Shown here in pieces: positions 36,330 through 45,704 of a DNA stretch of 64,000 bases. The notes beneath the pieces were generated by a model. That model had not been told where the DNA came from and did no database searches. It was given only the letters and a program-made list of their open reading frames with translations. Numbering within the stretch: the stretch's first letter is position 1; every line of letters starts with the position of its first letter. Both the position numbers and the translations under genes were made by a program. Source of the stretch: Belliella alkalica (GTDB taxonomy: Bacteria; Bacteroidota; Bacteroidia; Cytophagales; Cyclobacteriaceae); contig NZ_JAKZGO010000015.1 in NCBI RefSeq assembly GCF_022549785.1, forward strand, positions 1 through 64,000. Reading direction: 5' to 3'.

Positions 36330-37096
36330 GTTGCAATATCTATTTTCAATCCATCAAAAGCTAATTTGATATGTTTGGGTAACTTTGCTTCTACTTCTGA
36401 ATGAGTTCCTAGTTTGTGACTAATATGGGTGAAATATGCTATTTCAGGATTGATTTTTTTGACCATCAATATAGCTTCATCTAGAGTGAAATGTGAAATA
36501 TGATGGTTGATTTGAAGTGCATTCAAGACCAATACTTTGGTTCCCTTGATTTTTTCAAGCTCTTCGTCAGTGATGGTTTTGGCATCTGTGATATAAGTAA
36601 AATCACCAATCCTAAAACCCAAAACAGGTAAGCGATAATGCATTACCTCAATGGGGGAAAATTTAACTCCCTCCACATCAAAATCCAGTTCTTTTGTGAT
36701 TTCATGCGTGATTACCTGTGGAACTCCAGGGTACTTCACTTTTTCAAAAATATAGGAAAACTCTCTTTTGATTTGGTTCAGAACCTGCTTGGTGCCGTAT
36801 ATTGGCATGTCTTTTTGAAGCATAAAGTTGAATGGACGAATATCATCCAAGCCTGCTGTATGATCTTTGTGTTCATGGGTAAAAACCACAGCGTCAAGAG
36901 AACTGATTTTTTCACGAAGCATCTGTGTTCTGAAATCAGGCCCTGTATCGATCACGATACTTTTTCCTTGTACTTCAATGTAAATGGCACTTCTAAGCCT
37001 TTTGTCTCTGAAATCCAAAGATGCGCATACGACACAATTACACCCAATGACTGGCACTCCCTGTGATGTTCCTGTCCCTAAAAATGTAACTTTCAA
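36305..37096 (-). CDS. PhnP-like MBL-fold hydrolase
   Basis: The protein has 263 residues. The start VTFLGTGTSQGVPVIGCNC and the GCNCVVCAS cysteine cluster mark the PhnP branch of metallo-beta-lactamases, in which the cysteines bind a structural zinc. THEHKDHTAGLDD gives the active-site HxHxDH, followed by IDTGPDFR and FTYITDAK. It is probably a cytoplasmic phosphodiesterase of cyclic phosphate or nucleotide-type substrates. It overlaps rqcH and the upstream 91-aa gene, which indicates an operon. Confidence 0.85.
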   Translation of the reverse strand: MKVTFLGTGTSQGVPVIGCNCVVCASLDFRDKRLRSAIYIEVQGKSIVIDTGPDFRTQMLREKISSLDAVVFTHEHKDHTAGLDDIRPFNFMLQKDMPIYGTKQVLNQIKREFSYIFEKVKYPGVPQVITHEITKELDFDVEGVKFSPIEVMHYRLPVLGFRIGDFTYITDAKTITDEELEKIKGTKVLVLNALQINHHISHFTLDEAILMVKKINPEIAYFTHISHKLGTHSEVEAKLPKHIKLAFDGLKIDIATCTSITTS

Positions 37097-37368
37097 AGCT
37101 TCAGTTGGGTTTGTTGTAATTCCCCTAAGAATTCTTGGTTTTTCCTATCTTCGAAGTCCTTCGGGTTCAAATTCAACTCCTTAACAATATCTATCAAGGT
37201 GTTGATTTTTCCTTCAATGGTGTAATACTTGTTGATGATGACGACTTTGTTCTCCTTTAGGATACAATATCCCGACTTGAAACTTCCTTTTTCATATCTC
37301 AATATATATTCAGATGCTGCAAAAAGGTTTTCAAGTTTGTCAAGAAAGTTTTTTGTATATCTGATCAT
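37093..37368 (-). CDS. Conserved small protein of unknown function
   Basis: The protein has 91 residues, is basic and soluble, and contains YEKGSFKSGYCILKENKVVIINKYYTIEGKI split over the central strands. The C-terminal half is helical with DFEDRKNQEFLGEL. It overlaps the PhnP-like gene by 4 bp (ATGA). Small proteins of this type are found next to PhnP-like genes in the phylum. No function can be assigned. Confidence 0.6.
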   Translation of the reverse strand: MIRYTKNFLDKLENLFAASEYILRYEKGSFKSGYCILKENKVVIINKYYTIEGKINTLIDIVKELNLNPKDFEDRKNQEFLGELQQTQLKL

Positions 37369-37386
37369 CTCATATCGAACTATAGA

Positions 37387-37764
37387 CTAAGCCAAATGTT
37401 TTTTGACAGTGGCTAGAAGATGATCATAATCTAGAGGTTTTTGAATGTAATCATCCAATCCTGCTTTTTTGAAATCATCAAGTGTGTAATTTTTGTAGTT
37501 ACCTGTAATTGCAATTATAGGGATATTTGCTTTTTTGGTATCTGATAGTGCCCTCACAGCCTTGGTACATTCTATACCATCCATAATTGGCATATTGATA
37601 TCCATTAAGATTAAATCGAAATCATCGGCTGCGAGTTTATCCAAAAGTTGTTTTCCATTCTTTACAGCAGTAATATGGTAATTTTCAAACATCAATACAT
37701 TTTTAGTTAGGTTGATAATTACAGAACTATCTTCAGCTACTAAAACTTTTTTATTTTCAATCAT
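37387..37764 (-). CDS. Single-domain response regulator receiver
   Basis: The protein has 125 residues, only a receiver domain. The acidic pocket is in VLVAEDSSVII, the phosphorylation Asp in LILMDINMPIMDGIE near residue 55, and Lys in YIQKPLDYDHL. There is no output domain, so it acts in phosphotransfer or by protein contact. It overlaps the REC-Hpt gene by 4 bp. The cognate kinase is not in the window. Confidence 0.9.
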   Translation of the reverse strand: MIENKKVLVAEDSSVIINLTKNVLMFENYHITAVKNGKQLLDKLAADDFDLILMDINMPIMDGIECTKAVRALSDTKKANIPIIAITGNYKNYTLDDFKKAGLDDYIQKPLDYDHLLATVKKHLA

Positions 37765-38519
37765 GGATTCAAAATTTGCAGGGTTTGTAATTTCTTTTTG
37801 AAGGAATTTAAATTATCCAATAAAGTTAAATAATCTTTTAAAGTATTTTCAAAAATCTCACTTTTTATGTTTTTTTCAAATTCTTTTGCTGAATTAAAAA
37901 TCTTTAATGCACCTAATGTACCAGAATTCCCTTTAATTATATGAAGTTTGTCACCTATATTTTCAAATTGACCAGTATTTATTAGTTCATTTATTTCAAA
38001 TAGTAGCATTTCAGTTTCATCAATAAACTCATCATATACAGTTTTTATATTCTCTATACTATTGTATTTGAGAAGTTGATTTAAAGAATTGAGATCAAAA
38101 TCTATACTTTCAGTTTCTTTTTCTGGGTTGTTGGGATATTCTTTTTTTTGGCTATCAATATGGTAAGATATTGTTTCCAGGAATACTTTTGGTTTTATTG
38201 GTTTTGGTATAAAATCAATAAAACCTGTAGAAAGGAAATATTCTTTGTCGTTTTGATCAGCGTAAGCGGAGATTGCAATAATTGGTGCCGCAGTTAACTG
38301 CTCGTTTTTTATTTTTTTTAATGCAGATATTCCGTCCATTACTGGCATTTGAATATCCATTAGAATTAAATCAAAATGATTTTCTACAATTTTATCTATT
38401 GCAATTTTTCCGTTTTCTGCAGTATCGTACTCGTACATTTGTCCAATAATGTGTTCGAAGACTCTTCTATTTAGAACATTATCATCAACAATGAGAACCT
38501 TTTTGCTTTTCATCTTCAA
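37761..38519 (-). CDS. Receiver-Hpt phosphorelay protein
   Basis: The protein has 252 residues. The receiver domain occupies ~1-120 (Asp in LILMDIQMPVMDGIS near residue 55, Lys in FIPKPIKPKVF). An Hpt domain follows at ~150-252, with the phospho-acceptor His in GDKLHIIKGNSGTLGA. With the overlapping single receiver it makes a two-gene phosphorelay without a kinase. It lies 50 bp from the divergent miaA start. Output is unknown. Confidence 0.9.
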   Translation of the reverse strand: MKMKSKKVLIVDDNVLNRRVFEHIIGQMYEYDTAENGKIAIDKIVENHFDLILMDIQMPVMDGISALKKIKNEQLTAAPIIAISAYADQNDKEYFLSTGFIDFIPKPIKPKVFLETISYHIDSQKKEYPNNPEKETESIDFDLNSLNQLLKYNSIENIKTVYDEFIDETEMLLFEINELINTGQFENIGDKLHIIKGNSGTLGALKIFNSAKEFEKNIKSEIFENTLKDYLTLLDNLNSFKKKLQTLQILNP

Positions 38520-38569
38520 ATATTGGTAATTTTGTTTTGAATTTTGGATTAAACGAAATAAAAACCTTG

Positions 38570-39478
38570 GTGGATTTTAATAGATATTTAATTGTGATTG
38601 TCGGTCCGACAGCTGTAGGCAAGACTGAATTATGCATAAATTTAGCCAAAATATTTAACACAGAAATAATTTCTTGTGATAGTCGTCAATTTTTTAGGGA
38701 AACTAAATTAGGAACAGCAAAGCCTACTGCTGGTGAATTAGCACAAGTTAAACATCACTTTATCGATAGCCTTTCAATTCAGGATAGTTATGACGTCAAG
38801 TCGTTCGAGAAAGACGCCTTAGTACTGTTAGAGGATCTTCATCAAAAGCATAAATTAGTAATAATGACAGGAGGCTCTGGAATGTATGTCGACGCCATTT
38901 GTAATGGTTTTGATGATATTCCTGATATAAATTCTGCAATAAGGTTTGAGATTATCTCTGATTATGAAAAATACGGTCTTGAGTTTTTACAAAATGAAGT
39001 AGAAAAGTATGACCCGTTTTACTTTCAACAAGTTGATCGTCAAAATCCACAACGGTTGATGCGTGCTCTTGAGGTAATCAAAGGTACTGGAAAAACTTTT
39101 AGTAGCTTTAGAGTGAAAAGGAAGACAAAAAGACCATTTCAAATAATCAAGATTGGTTTGGAGTTGGATCGTGAAGTCCTTTACAATAGAATAGATTTAA
39201 GAATGGATCTGATGATTGAATCAGGGCTTTTTGAAGAAGCAGAGACCTTGTATCCATTTAGGACATTGAATGCGCTACAGACAGTGGGATATACGGAAAT
39301 CTTCGGATACTTAGAAGGGAAGTATGATAAAGAGGAGGCTGTGAGACTTTTAAAAAGAAATTCGAGAAGATATGCCAAAAGGCAAATGACTTGGTTTCGG
39401 AAAGATGAAGAAATCAAGTGGTTCTATCCAAATCAGGAACAAATGATCCATCAATATATTTTAAATCAGATTGGTTGA
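38570..39478 (+). CDS. miaA: tRNA dimethylallyltransferase
   Basis: The protein has 302 residues from the GTG at 38570; TTG at 38567 or 38537 are also possible, and no ATG fits. The P-loop IVGPTAVGKTELC lies near residue 10-22, followed by SCDSRQFFRETKLGTAKPT and TGGSGMYVDAI. MiaA adds the dimethylallyl group to A37 of tRNAs reading UNN codons. The 3' end overlaps the convergent small gene by 13 bp. Confidence 0.93.
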   Translation: MDFNRYLIVIVGPTAVGKTELCINLAKIFNTEIISCDSRQFFRETKLGTAKPTAGELAQVKHHFIDSLSIQDSYDVKSFEKDALVLLEDLHQKHKLVIMTGGSGMYVDAICNGFDDIPDINSAIRFEIISDYEKYGLEFLQNEVEKYDPFYFQQVDRQNPQRLMRALEVIKGTGKTFSSFRVKRKTKRPFQIIKIGLELDREVLYNRIDLRMDLMIESGLFEEAETLYPFRTLNALQTVGYTEIFGYLEGKYDKEEAVRLLKRNSRRYAKRQMTWFRKDEEIKWFYPNQEQMIHQYILNQIG

Positions 39479-39822
39479 ATATTAAAGATTTTTGCGACAA
39501 AACTGTAAGGTCTTTTGGCAACAAGATTATTGTAGTGGATTCTAATCAATTTTGCTTCTTGAATCGGTTTCTTTATTTGGGAATTGTAAAATCCGAGTTG
39601 ATCATCTTTCAACTCGGATTTTGCTTTTTTATAGAGGTTATTGATTTTTTCAAAAGAAGGGGTTTCACCAGATGCTTCAGGACTTATCTGACTCAAACCA
39701 GTCCAAGTTGCTACACAAAGTGTATCGAATTGTTTCTTTTTGGATTTCAAAGATTGGCGAACTACCATGATGAATAGTAAAACAGCCCCCCCAAGCGTAA
39801 GGAAAATCGGAATAAAACCCAT
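39466..39822 (-). CDS. Small membrane-anchored protein of unknown function
   Basis: The protein has 118 residues. An N-terminal hydrophobic helix (IFLTLGGAVLLFIMVVRQ) anchors it, and a basic helical region of ~90 residues follows. No known domain was recognised. It lies 5 bp downstream of pfkA on the same strand and is probably cotranscribed. The end overlaps miaA by 13 bp in convergent orientation. Confidence 0.55.
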   Translation of the reverse strand: MGFIPIFLTLGGAVLLFIMVVRQSLKSKKKQFDTLCVATWTGLSQISPEASGETPSFEKINNLYKKAKSELKDDQLGFYNSQIKKPIQEAKLIRIHYNNLVAKRPYSFVAKIFNIQPI

Positions 39823-39827
39823 ATTGA

Positions 39828-40802
39828 TTAAATACTTAAGATTTCAATTAATTTAAGATGATCTCCTTTGATTGGTTTTGTTTTACCAATACAGTCTTCA
39901 AAGGATGTGTACGTTACATCTCCATTTACTACACCAGCCATACAGTTTGACTCTCCATTGATTAGACCTTCTACTGCAGCCATACCACATCTGGAGGCCA
40001 AAACACGGTCTCGAGCAGTTGGGTTTCCTCCTCGTTGTATATGACCAAGGGTTGTTACTTTAAATTCCTTGTCTTCGTCATTGACTTTGTCTTTTACTTT
40101 TTCCATGATCAATTCTGCATTCCCCTCTTCATCACCTTCAGCCACTACAATGATACTAGATGATTTGGATTTTCTGAGGTTTTTCAAAGATTTGACTACT
40201 TTCTTCAGATCTGTTTCAGTTTCTGGCACCATTACAAACTCTGCACCTCCTCCAATACCACACTCTACAGCAATATAACCGCTGTCTCTACCCATTACTT
40301 CAACAAAAAATATCCTGTCATGTGCTGCAGCAGTATCCCTAATTTTATCTATTGCTTCCAAAGCAGTATTGACTGCCGTGTCAAATCCAATTGTATAATC
40401 CGTTCCATAAATATCATTGTCAATAGTCCCAGGACATCCAATTGTCGGTATGCCAAATTCTTCGAAGAAAAGTTTGGCCCCAGTAAAAGTGCCATCACCG
40501 CCAATAGCCACAATGCCTTCTATTCCAAACGCTTTTAATTGCTCATATGCTTTTTGACGACCTTCTTTTGTACGGAAACTTTCACTCCTCGCCGATTTGA
40601 GAATTGTACCTCCTCTTTGTATAATGTTGCTTACAGAATGGGACTGCATACGTTTGATATTCCCATTGATCATTCCATCATAACCGTAAGTGATGCCATA
40701 CACTTCAATTCCGCGAAAAATCGCAGTACGAACTACTGCTCTTATACATGCATTCATTCCAGGAGCATCACCTCCAGAAGTAAAAACTGCAATTTTTTTC
40801 AT
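39828..40802 (-). CDS. pfkA: ATP-dependent 6-phosphofructokinase
   Basis: The protein has 324 residues from the ATG at 40802; an upstream ATG at 40868 would add 22 residues that do not fit the family. Motifs: VFTSGGDAPGMNACI, IVAIGGDGTFTGA, TIDNDIYGTDYTIGFDTA with the catalytic Asp, VEVMGRDSGYIA and LGHIQRGGNPTARDR. It phosphorylates fructose 6-phosphate in glycolysis and complements pyk in this window. Confidence 0.96.
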   Translation of the reverse strand: MKKIAVFTSGGDAPGMNACIRAVVRTAIFRGIEVYGITYGYDGMINGNIKRMQSHSVSNIIQRGGTILKSARSESFRTKEGRQKAYEQLKAFGIEGIVAIGGDGTFTGAKLFFEEFGIPTIGCPGTIDNDIYGTDYTIGFDTAVNTALEAIDKIRDTAAAHDRIFFVEVMGRDSGYIAVECGIGGGAEFVMVPETETDLKKVVKSLKNLRKSKSSSIIVVAEGDEEGNAELIMEKVKDKVNDEDKEFKVTTLGHIQRGGNPTARDRVLASRCGMAAVEGLINGESNCMAGVVNGDVTYTSFEDCIGKTKPIKGDHLKLIEILSI

Positions 40803-40883
40803 ATCTATTAATAGGTTTTTCGAGTTCCAAAAATACTCATATTTGAACGTCTTTGTTATCAAAAACAAAAAAGTTTGTAATAA

Positions 40884-40926
40884 TTAAAAAAAATGGACTG
40901 CTAATTTTTTATTAATTGCAGTCCAT
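40884..40926 (-). terminator. Intrinsic terminator after ssb
   Basis: The arms ATGGACTGC (40893-40901) and GCAGTCCAT (40918-40926) are perfect. An inner TAAT/ATTA can extend the stem, and on the minus strand the hairpin is followed by a run of T (40885-40892). Confidence 0.8.
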
Positions 40927-40934
40927 AAATATAG

Positions 40935-41285
40935 TTATCCTACAGAATTTGGTTTTTCACCAAGAAGTAAAATCTCGTCAGCGACGACTTCGGATATATA
41001 TTTCTTGTTACCATCTTTGTCTTCATAGCTTCTATTGGTGAGTTTTCCAACAATACCAATTTCCGAACCTTTGTCAGCATATCTTTCAAGTATTGACGCT
41101 GCTTTGTCCCATGCAATTACATTGTGCCAAATGGTTTCCTCTACCTTTTCTCCTTTGGCATTTTTGTAGCTCTCGTTTGTCGCAAGGCGAATACTGGCTT
41201 TTATCTTACCGCTATCAAATTGATTAATTTCTGGTTTGGCTCCCAATCTCCCGATTAGTTGAACCCGGTTTCTGATTCCACTCAT
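40935..41285 (-). CDS. ssb: Single-stranded DNA-binding protein, short form
   Basis: The protein has 116 residues, only the OB fold: NRVQLIGRLGAKPEI, ASIRLATNESYKNA, TIWHNVIAWDKAA and VGKLTNRSYEDKDGNKKY. The usual acidic C-terminal tail (DDDIPF) is missing; the protein ends EKPNSVG. It is probably an accessory SSB rather than the replication SSB. It is monocistronic with a terminator. Confidence 0.9.
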   Translation of the reverse strand: MSGIRNRVQLIGRLGAKPEINQFDSGKIKASIRLATNESYKNAKGEKVEETIWHNVIAWDKAASILERYADKGSEIGIVGKLTNRSYEDKDGNKKYISEVVADEILLLGEKPNSVG

Positions 41286-41461
41286 ATTTCTAAAATTTGG
41301 TTAGCATTGTAAAAAAGAAGATTTATTCCTTTAAAATATTTTTAAGATTTAAAACCCAATTTAATCAGAACTTCATTTTTATTTTATTCTTAAACGTTTA
41401 TATACGATAATCCTAGCTTTTTTTATTAGATTTCAATTACAACCACTTAATTTCAATTATC

Positions 41462-42745
41462 ATGAAGAGAATTTTTACATTTCTTTTGTTTATTACTTTA
41501 TCGATTCAAACAGTTTTCGCTCAAAAAACATACATACAAGCTGGTAGCCTATTGGATGTCAAAACAAACAAGATGCTAAAAGAAAGAACAATTGTGATAG
41601 AGAATAACCTGATTGTTGAGATTCAAAATGGTTTTGTAGATGGGGGTGAGGGTGATTTTATGATAGATTTAAGAGATAAGACAGTCATGCCAGGGTTGAT
41701 GGATATGCATGTGCATCTTGAAAATGAAACAGGCCCAAGAAGGTATTTAGATAGGTTTGTAGAAAATGAGGCAGACATCGCATTCAACTCTTTGATTTTT
41801 GCCAAGACGACTTTGATGGCAGGATTCACTACGGTGAGGGATTTGGGAGGGACAGGAGTAAATATTTCATTGAGAAATGCAATCAATTCGGGAAAAGTAG
41901 ATGGCCCTAGAATCATCACATCAGGGAAATCAATAGCACCAACAGGAGGCCATGCTGATCCAACTAACGGTATGAAAAGGGAATTGATGGGTGACCCAGG
42001 GCCAGAGTCAGGGGTGATCAATGGGGTAGCAGATGCAAGAAAGGCTGTAAGACAGCAGGTGAAGTATGGAGCAGATGTAATAAAAATCACTGCAACTGGA
42101 GGTGTATTGAGCGTAGCAAAGGATGGGAATGCACCTCAATTCCAACAAGATGAAATCAATGCAGTGATCGAAACAGCAACTGACTTTGGGATTCATGTGG
42201 CTGCACATGCCCATGGTGATGAAGGGATGAAACGAGCAATTATAGGAGGAATTCATTCGATCGAACATGGTACTTACATGTCAGATGAAACCATGGAAAT
42301 GATGATAAAAACCGAAACTTGGTATGTTCCTACAATCACAGCTGGCAAGTCTGTGGCTGAATATGCCAAAATCCCAGGTTACTATCCTGCTCCGGTAAAA
42401 GCAAAAGCTGAGACTATTGGCCCTTTGATTCAGGACACTTTTGGAAGAGCATATAAAAAGGGAGTTAAAATAGCCTTTGGTACTGATGCAGGAGTATTTC
42501 CTCATGGTGAAAACTACAGGGAGTTTATTTATATGACTGAGATGGGGATGCCAAATTTGGAGGCTATCCAATCCGCTACTTTGAGAGCTTCCCAATTACT
42601 AGGAATGGAAGGTCAGCTTGGATCTATAGAAAAAGGTAAAATAGCAGATATAATTGCCGTTGATGGAAATCCTGAAGAAGATATTGAGGTTATGAAAAAT
42701 GTAATTTTTGTGATGAAAGAAGGGAAGGTTTATAAAAAAGATTGA
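41462..42745 (+). CDS. Secreted amidohydrolase (imidazolonepropionase-like/M38 superfamily)
   Basis: The protein has 427 residues. A signal peptide ends near QTVFAQK. The amidohydrolase core has the metal-binding MDMHVHLE near residue 77, the bridging Lys in YGADVIKITATGG, His in HVAAHAHGDEG and HSIEHG, and Asp in AFGTDAGVFPHG. The family includes prolidase-like dipeptidases of the Xaa-Pro type and imidazolonepropionases. It is exported, so it acts in the periplasm or outside. No copy of the 44-60 kb promoter motif was seen upstream. Confidence 0.88.
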   Translation: MKRIFTFLLFITLSIQTVFAQKTYIQAGSLLDVKTNKMLKERTIVIENNLIVEIQNGFVDGGEGDFMIDLRDKTVMPGLMDMHVHLENETGPRRYLDRFVENEADIAFNSLIFAKTTLMAGFTTVRDLGGTGVNISLRNAINSGKVDGPRIITSGKSIAPTGGHADPTNGMKRELMGDPGPESGVINGVADARKAVRQQVKYGADVIKITATGGVLSVAKDGNAPQFQQDEINAVIETATDFGIHVAAHAHGDEGMKRAIIGGIHSIEHGTYMSDETMEMMIKTETWYVPTITAGKSVAEYAKIPGYYPAPVKAKAETIGPLIQDTFGRAYKKGVKIAFGTDAGVFPHGENYREFIYMTEMGMPNLEAIQSATLRASQLLGMEGQLGSIEKGKIADIIAVDGNPEEDIEVMKNVIFVMKEGKVYKKD

Positions 42746-42824
42746 TTAGAAGAAGATAATAAAAAATATCTATAATAATATTTCCTGAATAGCAAAAATC
42801 CTGTTAATTTATATCGTTGTTAAG

Positions 42825-44873
42825 ATGTTAATTATGAGGTGTTTCGTAAAGCTATTGGTTGAGTTTTTATTTTTGATACTTGCGTTGGTTTCAACCTCAG
42901 CCATTGCAATGGCGCAAACTCCTCTAATTGATAGTTTGCAGCATATTATTTCTCAAAACAAGAGAGATACACTTCATGCCAAAGCTTTGTTTAATATGGG
43001 TGCGACTCTGGAGAGATCTGATATCAAGCGCTCTATAACTACTTACAAGAAACTTTTTGAATTGGGAGGTAATCCTACGATTGAGAAATACAAAGCTTTG
43101 GCATCAATAAGGTTAGGAGGTAATTATTCTGCGACAGGAGAATTGGATAGTGTAGCTTTTTATTTCGGATTGGCAAAAAGGTTTCTGGAAACAAATCCTG
43201 AGGATCAAATGACTGCTTATACCTATTATAATGGTCTGGGGATTCATTTTGGGAGAATAAGTGAATACCCAGAAGCATTGGAAAACTATAGAAATGCGCT
43301 AAATCTTGACCATAATGTAATAGGACAGAATAATGTGGCTGGACTGTTTTTGAACCTAGCCAAAGTTTATGGGCAGTTGGATGATGGAAAGTCAAAAATC
43401 GATGCTATTTACAAAGCTTTGGAGATTTTTGAAAAAACCCAGAATCAGACGGGTTTGGCATTTGTTTACAATGCCTTGGGGACAGTTTATTATGACTTGA
43501 AAAATTATGATGAATCGGAGATTAATTTATTAAAATCATTGGGATACAGAAAATCTCTGGGTGATAAAAGAGGAGAGTCATTAGTCATTGGTAATATTGC
43601 GAATATCTATATGGATCGAGGGGAGCATCAATTGGCAAAGGAATATTTTACCCTTGCAATGGAAATCCAGGAAAGTCTCGGCCTCAAAGAAATGGTGGGA
43701 ATACAACAGATCAACTTGGGCAAGAATTACGAGAAAATGGGTGAGTATCCACTCGCGTTGCAGCACTTTCAGCAAGCACAAAAGACCTTGGCAGAAGCAG
43801 GAATCAAAAACCATGACGCTATCATTCTTGCAGATATGGGGAATGTTCAGCGGCTTTTGGCTCAACAAAAAGAAGCCTATCAAAACCTTTTGGCTGCCAC
43901 AAAATCCGCGACCGAACAAAAAAATCACAGCAATTCTATAGTTGCCTACAAGAATCTTAAAGAGTATTACCAAGAACAGGGAAGGTTTGAAGAAGCCCTG
44001 GAAGCACAGTCAAAAGAATATGCCTATAGAGACTCTGTAGGAATGGGAGGATTACAAACCCAACTCAAAGAACTCGAATCTAGGTATGCTTTGGATTTGA
44101 AAGAAAATGAAATTGGCCTGCTAAAAGCAGAAAAAGAGCTTAGTAACTTAGAGCTGGAAAGGAGAAAAGTCAATCAACAGCTGATCTTGTCCGTCTCTAT
44201 TTTTCTGATTTTAATTGCAGGGATTTTGGTCAACAAATACAGGATTGTCGGTAAAGCAAATAGGCTTTTGGAAGTGGAAAGACTGAGGAATTCACTAGCA
44301 AGAGACTTGCATGATGACTTAGGTAGTGCACTTTCAAGTATCCATATCCTTTCCCAAATGGCTCTCCAAAAAGAAGTGCCTTCTACTAATCATCTATTTT
44401 CCAAAATCAATGCCCAAACAGCATCAATGATGGATAAGCTCAGTGATATCGTGTGGTCCATTCACCCAAACAATGACAATACAGATCAATTGCTAAGCAA
44501 AATGCAGGAATTTGCAGGAGAGATCCTTGAGCCAAAAGGAATCAACTATAGCTTTGAAATAGTTGAAGGAGCGATGGATATTAAACTGGACTTGGAGAAA
44601 AGAAGAAACATCTTTTTGATATTTAAAGAAGCAGTCAACAATGTTGCAAAATATGCAGATGGAAAACATCTAAAAATCAAGTTGGAGGTAGAGAATGGGG
44701 CTTTGGAATTGTTGATCAAGGATGACGGAAAAGGTTTTGATATGAATTCGATCAAAAAAGGGAACGGTTTATTCAATATGCACCAAAGGGCCGAGATGAT
44801 GGGGGGTGATATGGTAATTGAAAGTTTTCCCCATACGGGAACTTCCATTCAGCTGAGAACACCTATCACATGA
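42825..44873 (+). CDS. TPR-repeat sensor histidine kinase of the NarL partner type
   Basis: The protein has 682 residues. A signal peptide or first helix (to ~30) is followed by about seven tetratricopeptide repeats (~40-390), a coiled coil, a membrane helix (LILSVSIFLILIAGILVNKY), and a HisKA_3 module. Its phospho-acceptor His is in LARDLHDDLGSALSSIHIL, the N-box in FKEAVNNVAKYADGK and the G-box in DDGKGFD. The periplasmic TPR segment is probably the sensor. The partner LuxR-type regulator follows 204 bp later, behind its own motif-bearing promoter. Confidence 0.92.
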   Translation: MLIMRCFVKLLVEFLFLILALVSTSAIAMAQTPLIDSLQHIISQNKRDTLHAKALFNMGATLERSDIKRSITTYKKLFELGGNPTIEKYKALASIRLGGNYSATGELDSVAFYFGLAKRFLETNPEDQMTAYTYYNGLGIHFGRISEYPEALENYRNALNLDHNVIGQNNVAGLFLNLAKVYGQLDDGKSKIDAIYKALEIFEKTQNQTGLAFVYNALGTVYYDLKNYDESEINLLKSLGYRKSLGDKRGESLVIGNIANIYMDRGEHQLAKEYFTLAMEIQESLGLKEMVGIQQINLGKNYEKMGEYPLALQHFQQAQKTLAEAGIKNHDAIILADMGNVQRLLAQQKEAYQNLLAATKSATEQKNHSNSIVAYKNLKEYYQEQGRFEEALEAQSKEYAYRDSVGMGGLQTQLKELESRYALDLKENEIGLLKAEKELSNLELERRKVNQQLILSVSIFLILIAGILVNKYRIVGKANRLLEVERLRNSLARDLHDDLGSALSSIHILSQMALQKEVPSTNHLFSKINAQTASMMDKLSDIVWSIHPNNDNTDQLLSKMQEFAGEILEPKGINYSFEIVEGAMDIKLDLEKRRNIFLIFKEAVNNVAKYADGKHLKIKLEVENGALELLIKDDGKGFDMNSIKKGNGLFNMHQRAEMMGGDMVIESFPHTGTSIQLRTPIT

Positions 44874-44881
44874 TTCCTCTC

Positions 44882-44930
44882 TATCACATGATTGTGGTAT
44901 TTATAGTTATTAAAATAAGTCGGATCTTTA
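44882..44930 (+). promoter_or_regulatory. Motif site and -7 element before the response-regulator gene
   Basis: TATCACATGATTGTGGTATT plus T lies at 44882-44902. GATCTTTA, a -7-like element, starts at 44923, 21 bp after the last motif base. A half copy (TATCACATGATT) also lies at 44864-44875, overlapping the kinase stop. It suggests that the regulator controls its own gene. Evidence is the shared motif and spacing. Confidence 0.6.
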
Positions 44931-45077
44931 ATGCCTATTATTGATATTAATGAATGTTTTTTGATATTAAATAGATGTTTTGCTGAGGATGAGGATCATG
45001 ATCAGTGATAATATCTATGAATATCCAGTATCTACAAATATCTCTTTTGCAAAACAAAAACCAATCTGAGAAAAGTA

Positions 45078-45704
45078 ATGATCAAAGTGCTCCTATACGA
45101 AGACAATGAGCTCCTCCGTGAAAGCATCAGCAGTATGGTGTCGTTGAATGGAGAATTAGAGCTTTTGGGGACTTTTCCACATGCCAACGATTTGGAAGAT
45201 CAATTGAAAATTTTTCAGCCTGAATTGATTCTAATGGATATAGAAATGCCAGGGAGGAATGGAATTGAAGCTACTAAAATCATCAAAAAACTTGCTCCAT
45301 CGACCCTGATATTGATTTTGACGGTATTTGATGATTCTGAAAATGTGCTAAATGCCATCAAAGCCGGTGCTTCAGGGTACTTGTTGAAAAAGCACATAGC
45401 AGCTAAGATTTTTTTGGCAGTAGAGGAAATTCTGGAAGGTGGTGCCCCTATGTCTCCAGCTGTAGCAAAGCTGGTGGTTCAATCCATGCAAAAAGCCGGT
45501 AACGCTCAAAACTACGGACTCACTGAACGGGAGAAAGATGTTTTACTGTCACTTAGTAAAGGAAACAGTTTTAAGTTGATCGCAGCTGAATGTAAAATCA
45601 GTATCGATACGGTTAGGACCCACATCAAGCATATTTACGAAAAGCTTCAGGTACATTGCCAAACAGAGGCAGTTTCTAAGGCTATTAATGAAGGGTTGGT
45701 TTAA
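45078..45704 (+). CDS. NarL/LuxR-type response regulator
   Basis: The protein has 208 residues. The receiver occupies ~1-118, with the phosphorylation Asp in LILMDIEMPGRNGIE near residue 53 and Lys in YLLKKHIAA. The LuxR helix-turn-helix at ~145-205 reads LTEREKDVLLSLSKGNSFKL and SIDTVRTHIKHIYEKL. It pairs with the TPR kinase upstream and is the leading candidate to bind the 21-bp motif found in its own promoter and before five other genes or remnants. Confidence 0.93.
   Translation: MIKVLLYEDNELLRESISSMVSLNGELELLGTFPHANDLEDQLKIFQPELILMDIEMPGRNGIEATKIIKKLAPSTLILILTVFDDSENVLNAIKAGASGYLLKKHIAAKIFLAVEEILEGGAPMSPAVAKLVVQSMQKAGNAQNYGLTEREKDVLLSLSKGNSFKLIAAECKISIDTVRTHIKHIYEKLQVHCQTEAVSKAINEGLV

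Noticed and set aside
39418-39777. 119-codon + strand frame overlapping the end of miaA
   Set aside because: It is antisense to the small membrane-anchored protein gene, which has a credible membrane helix and shares the strand and spacing of pfkA.
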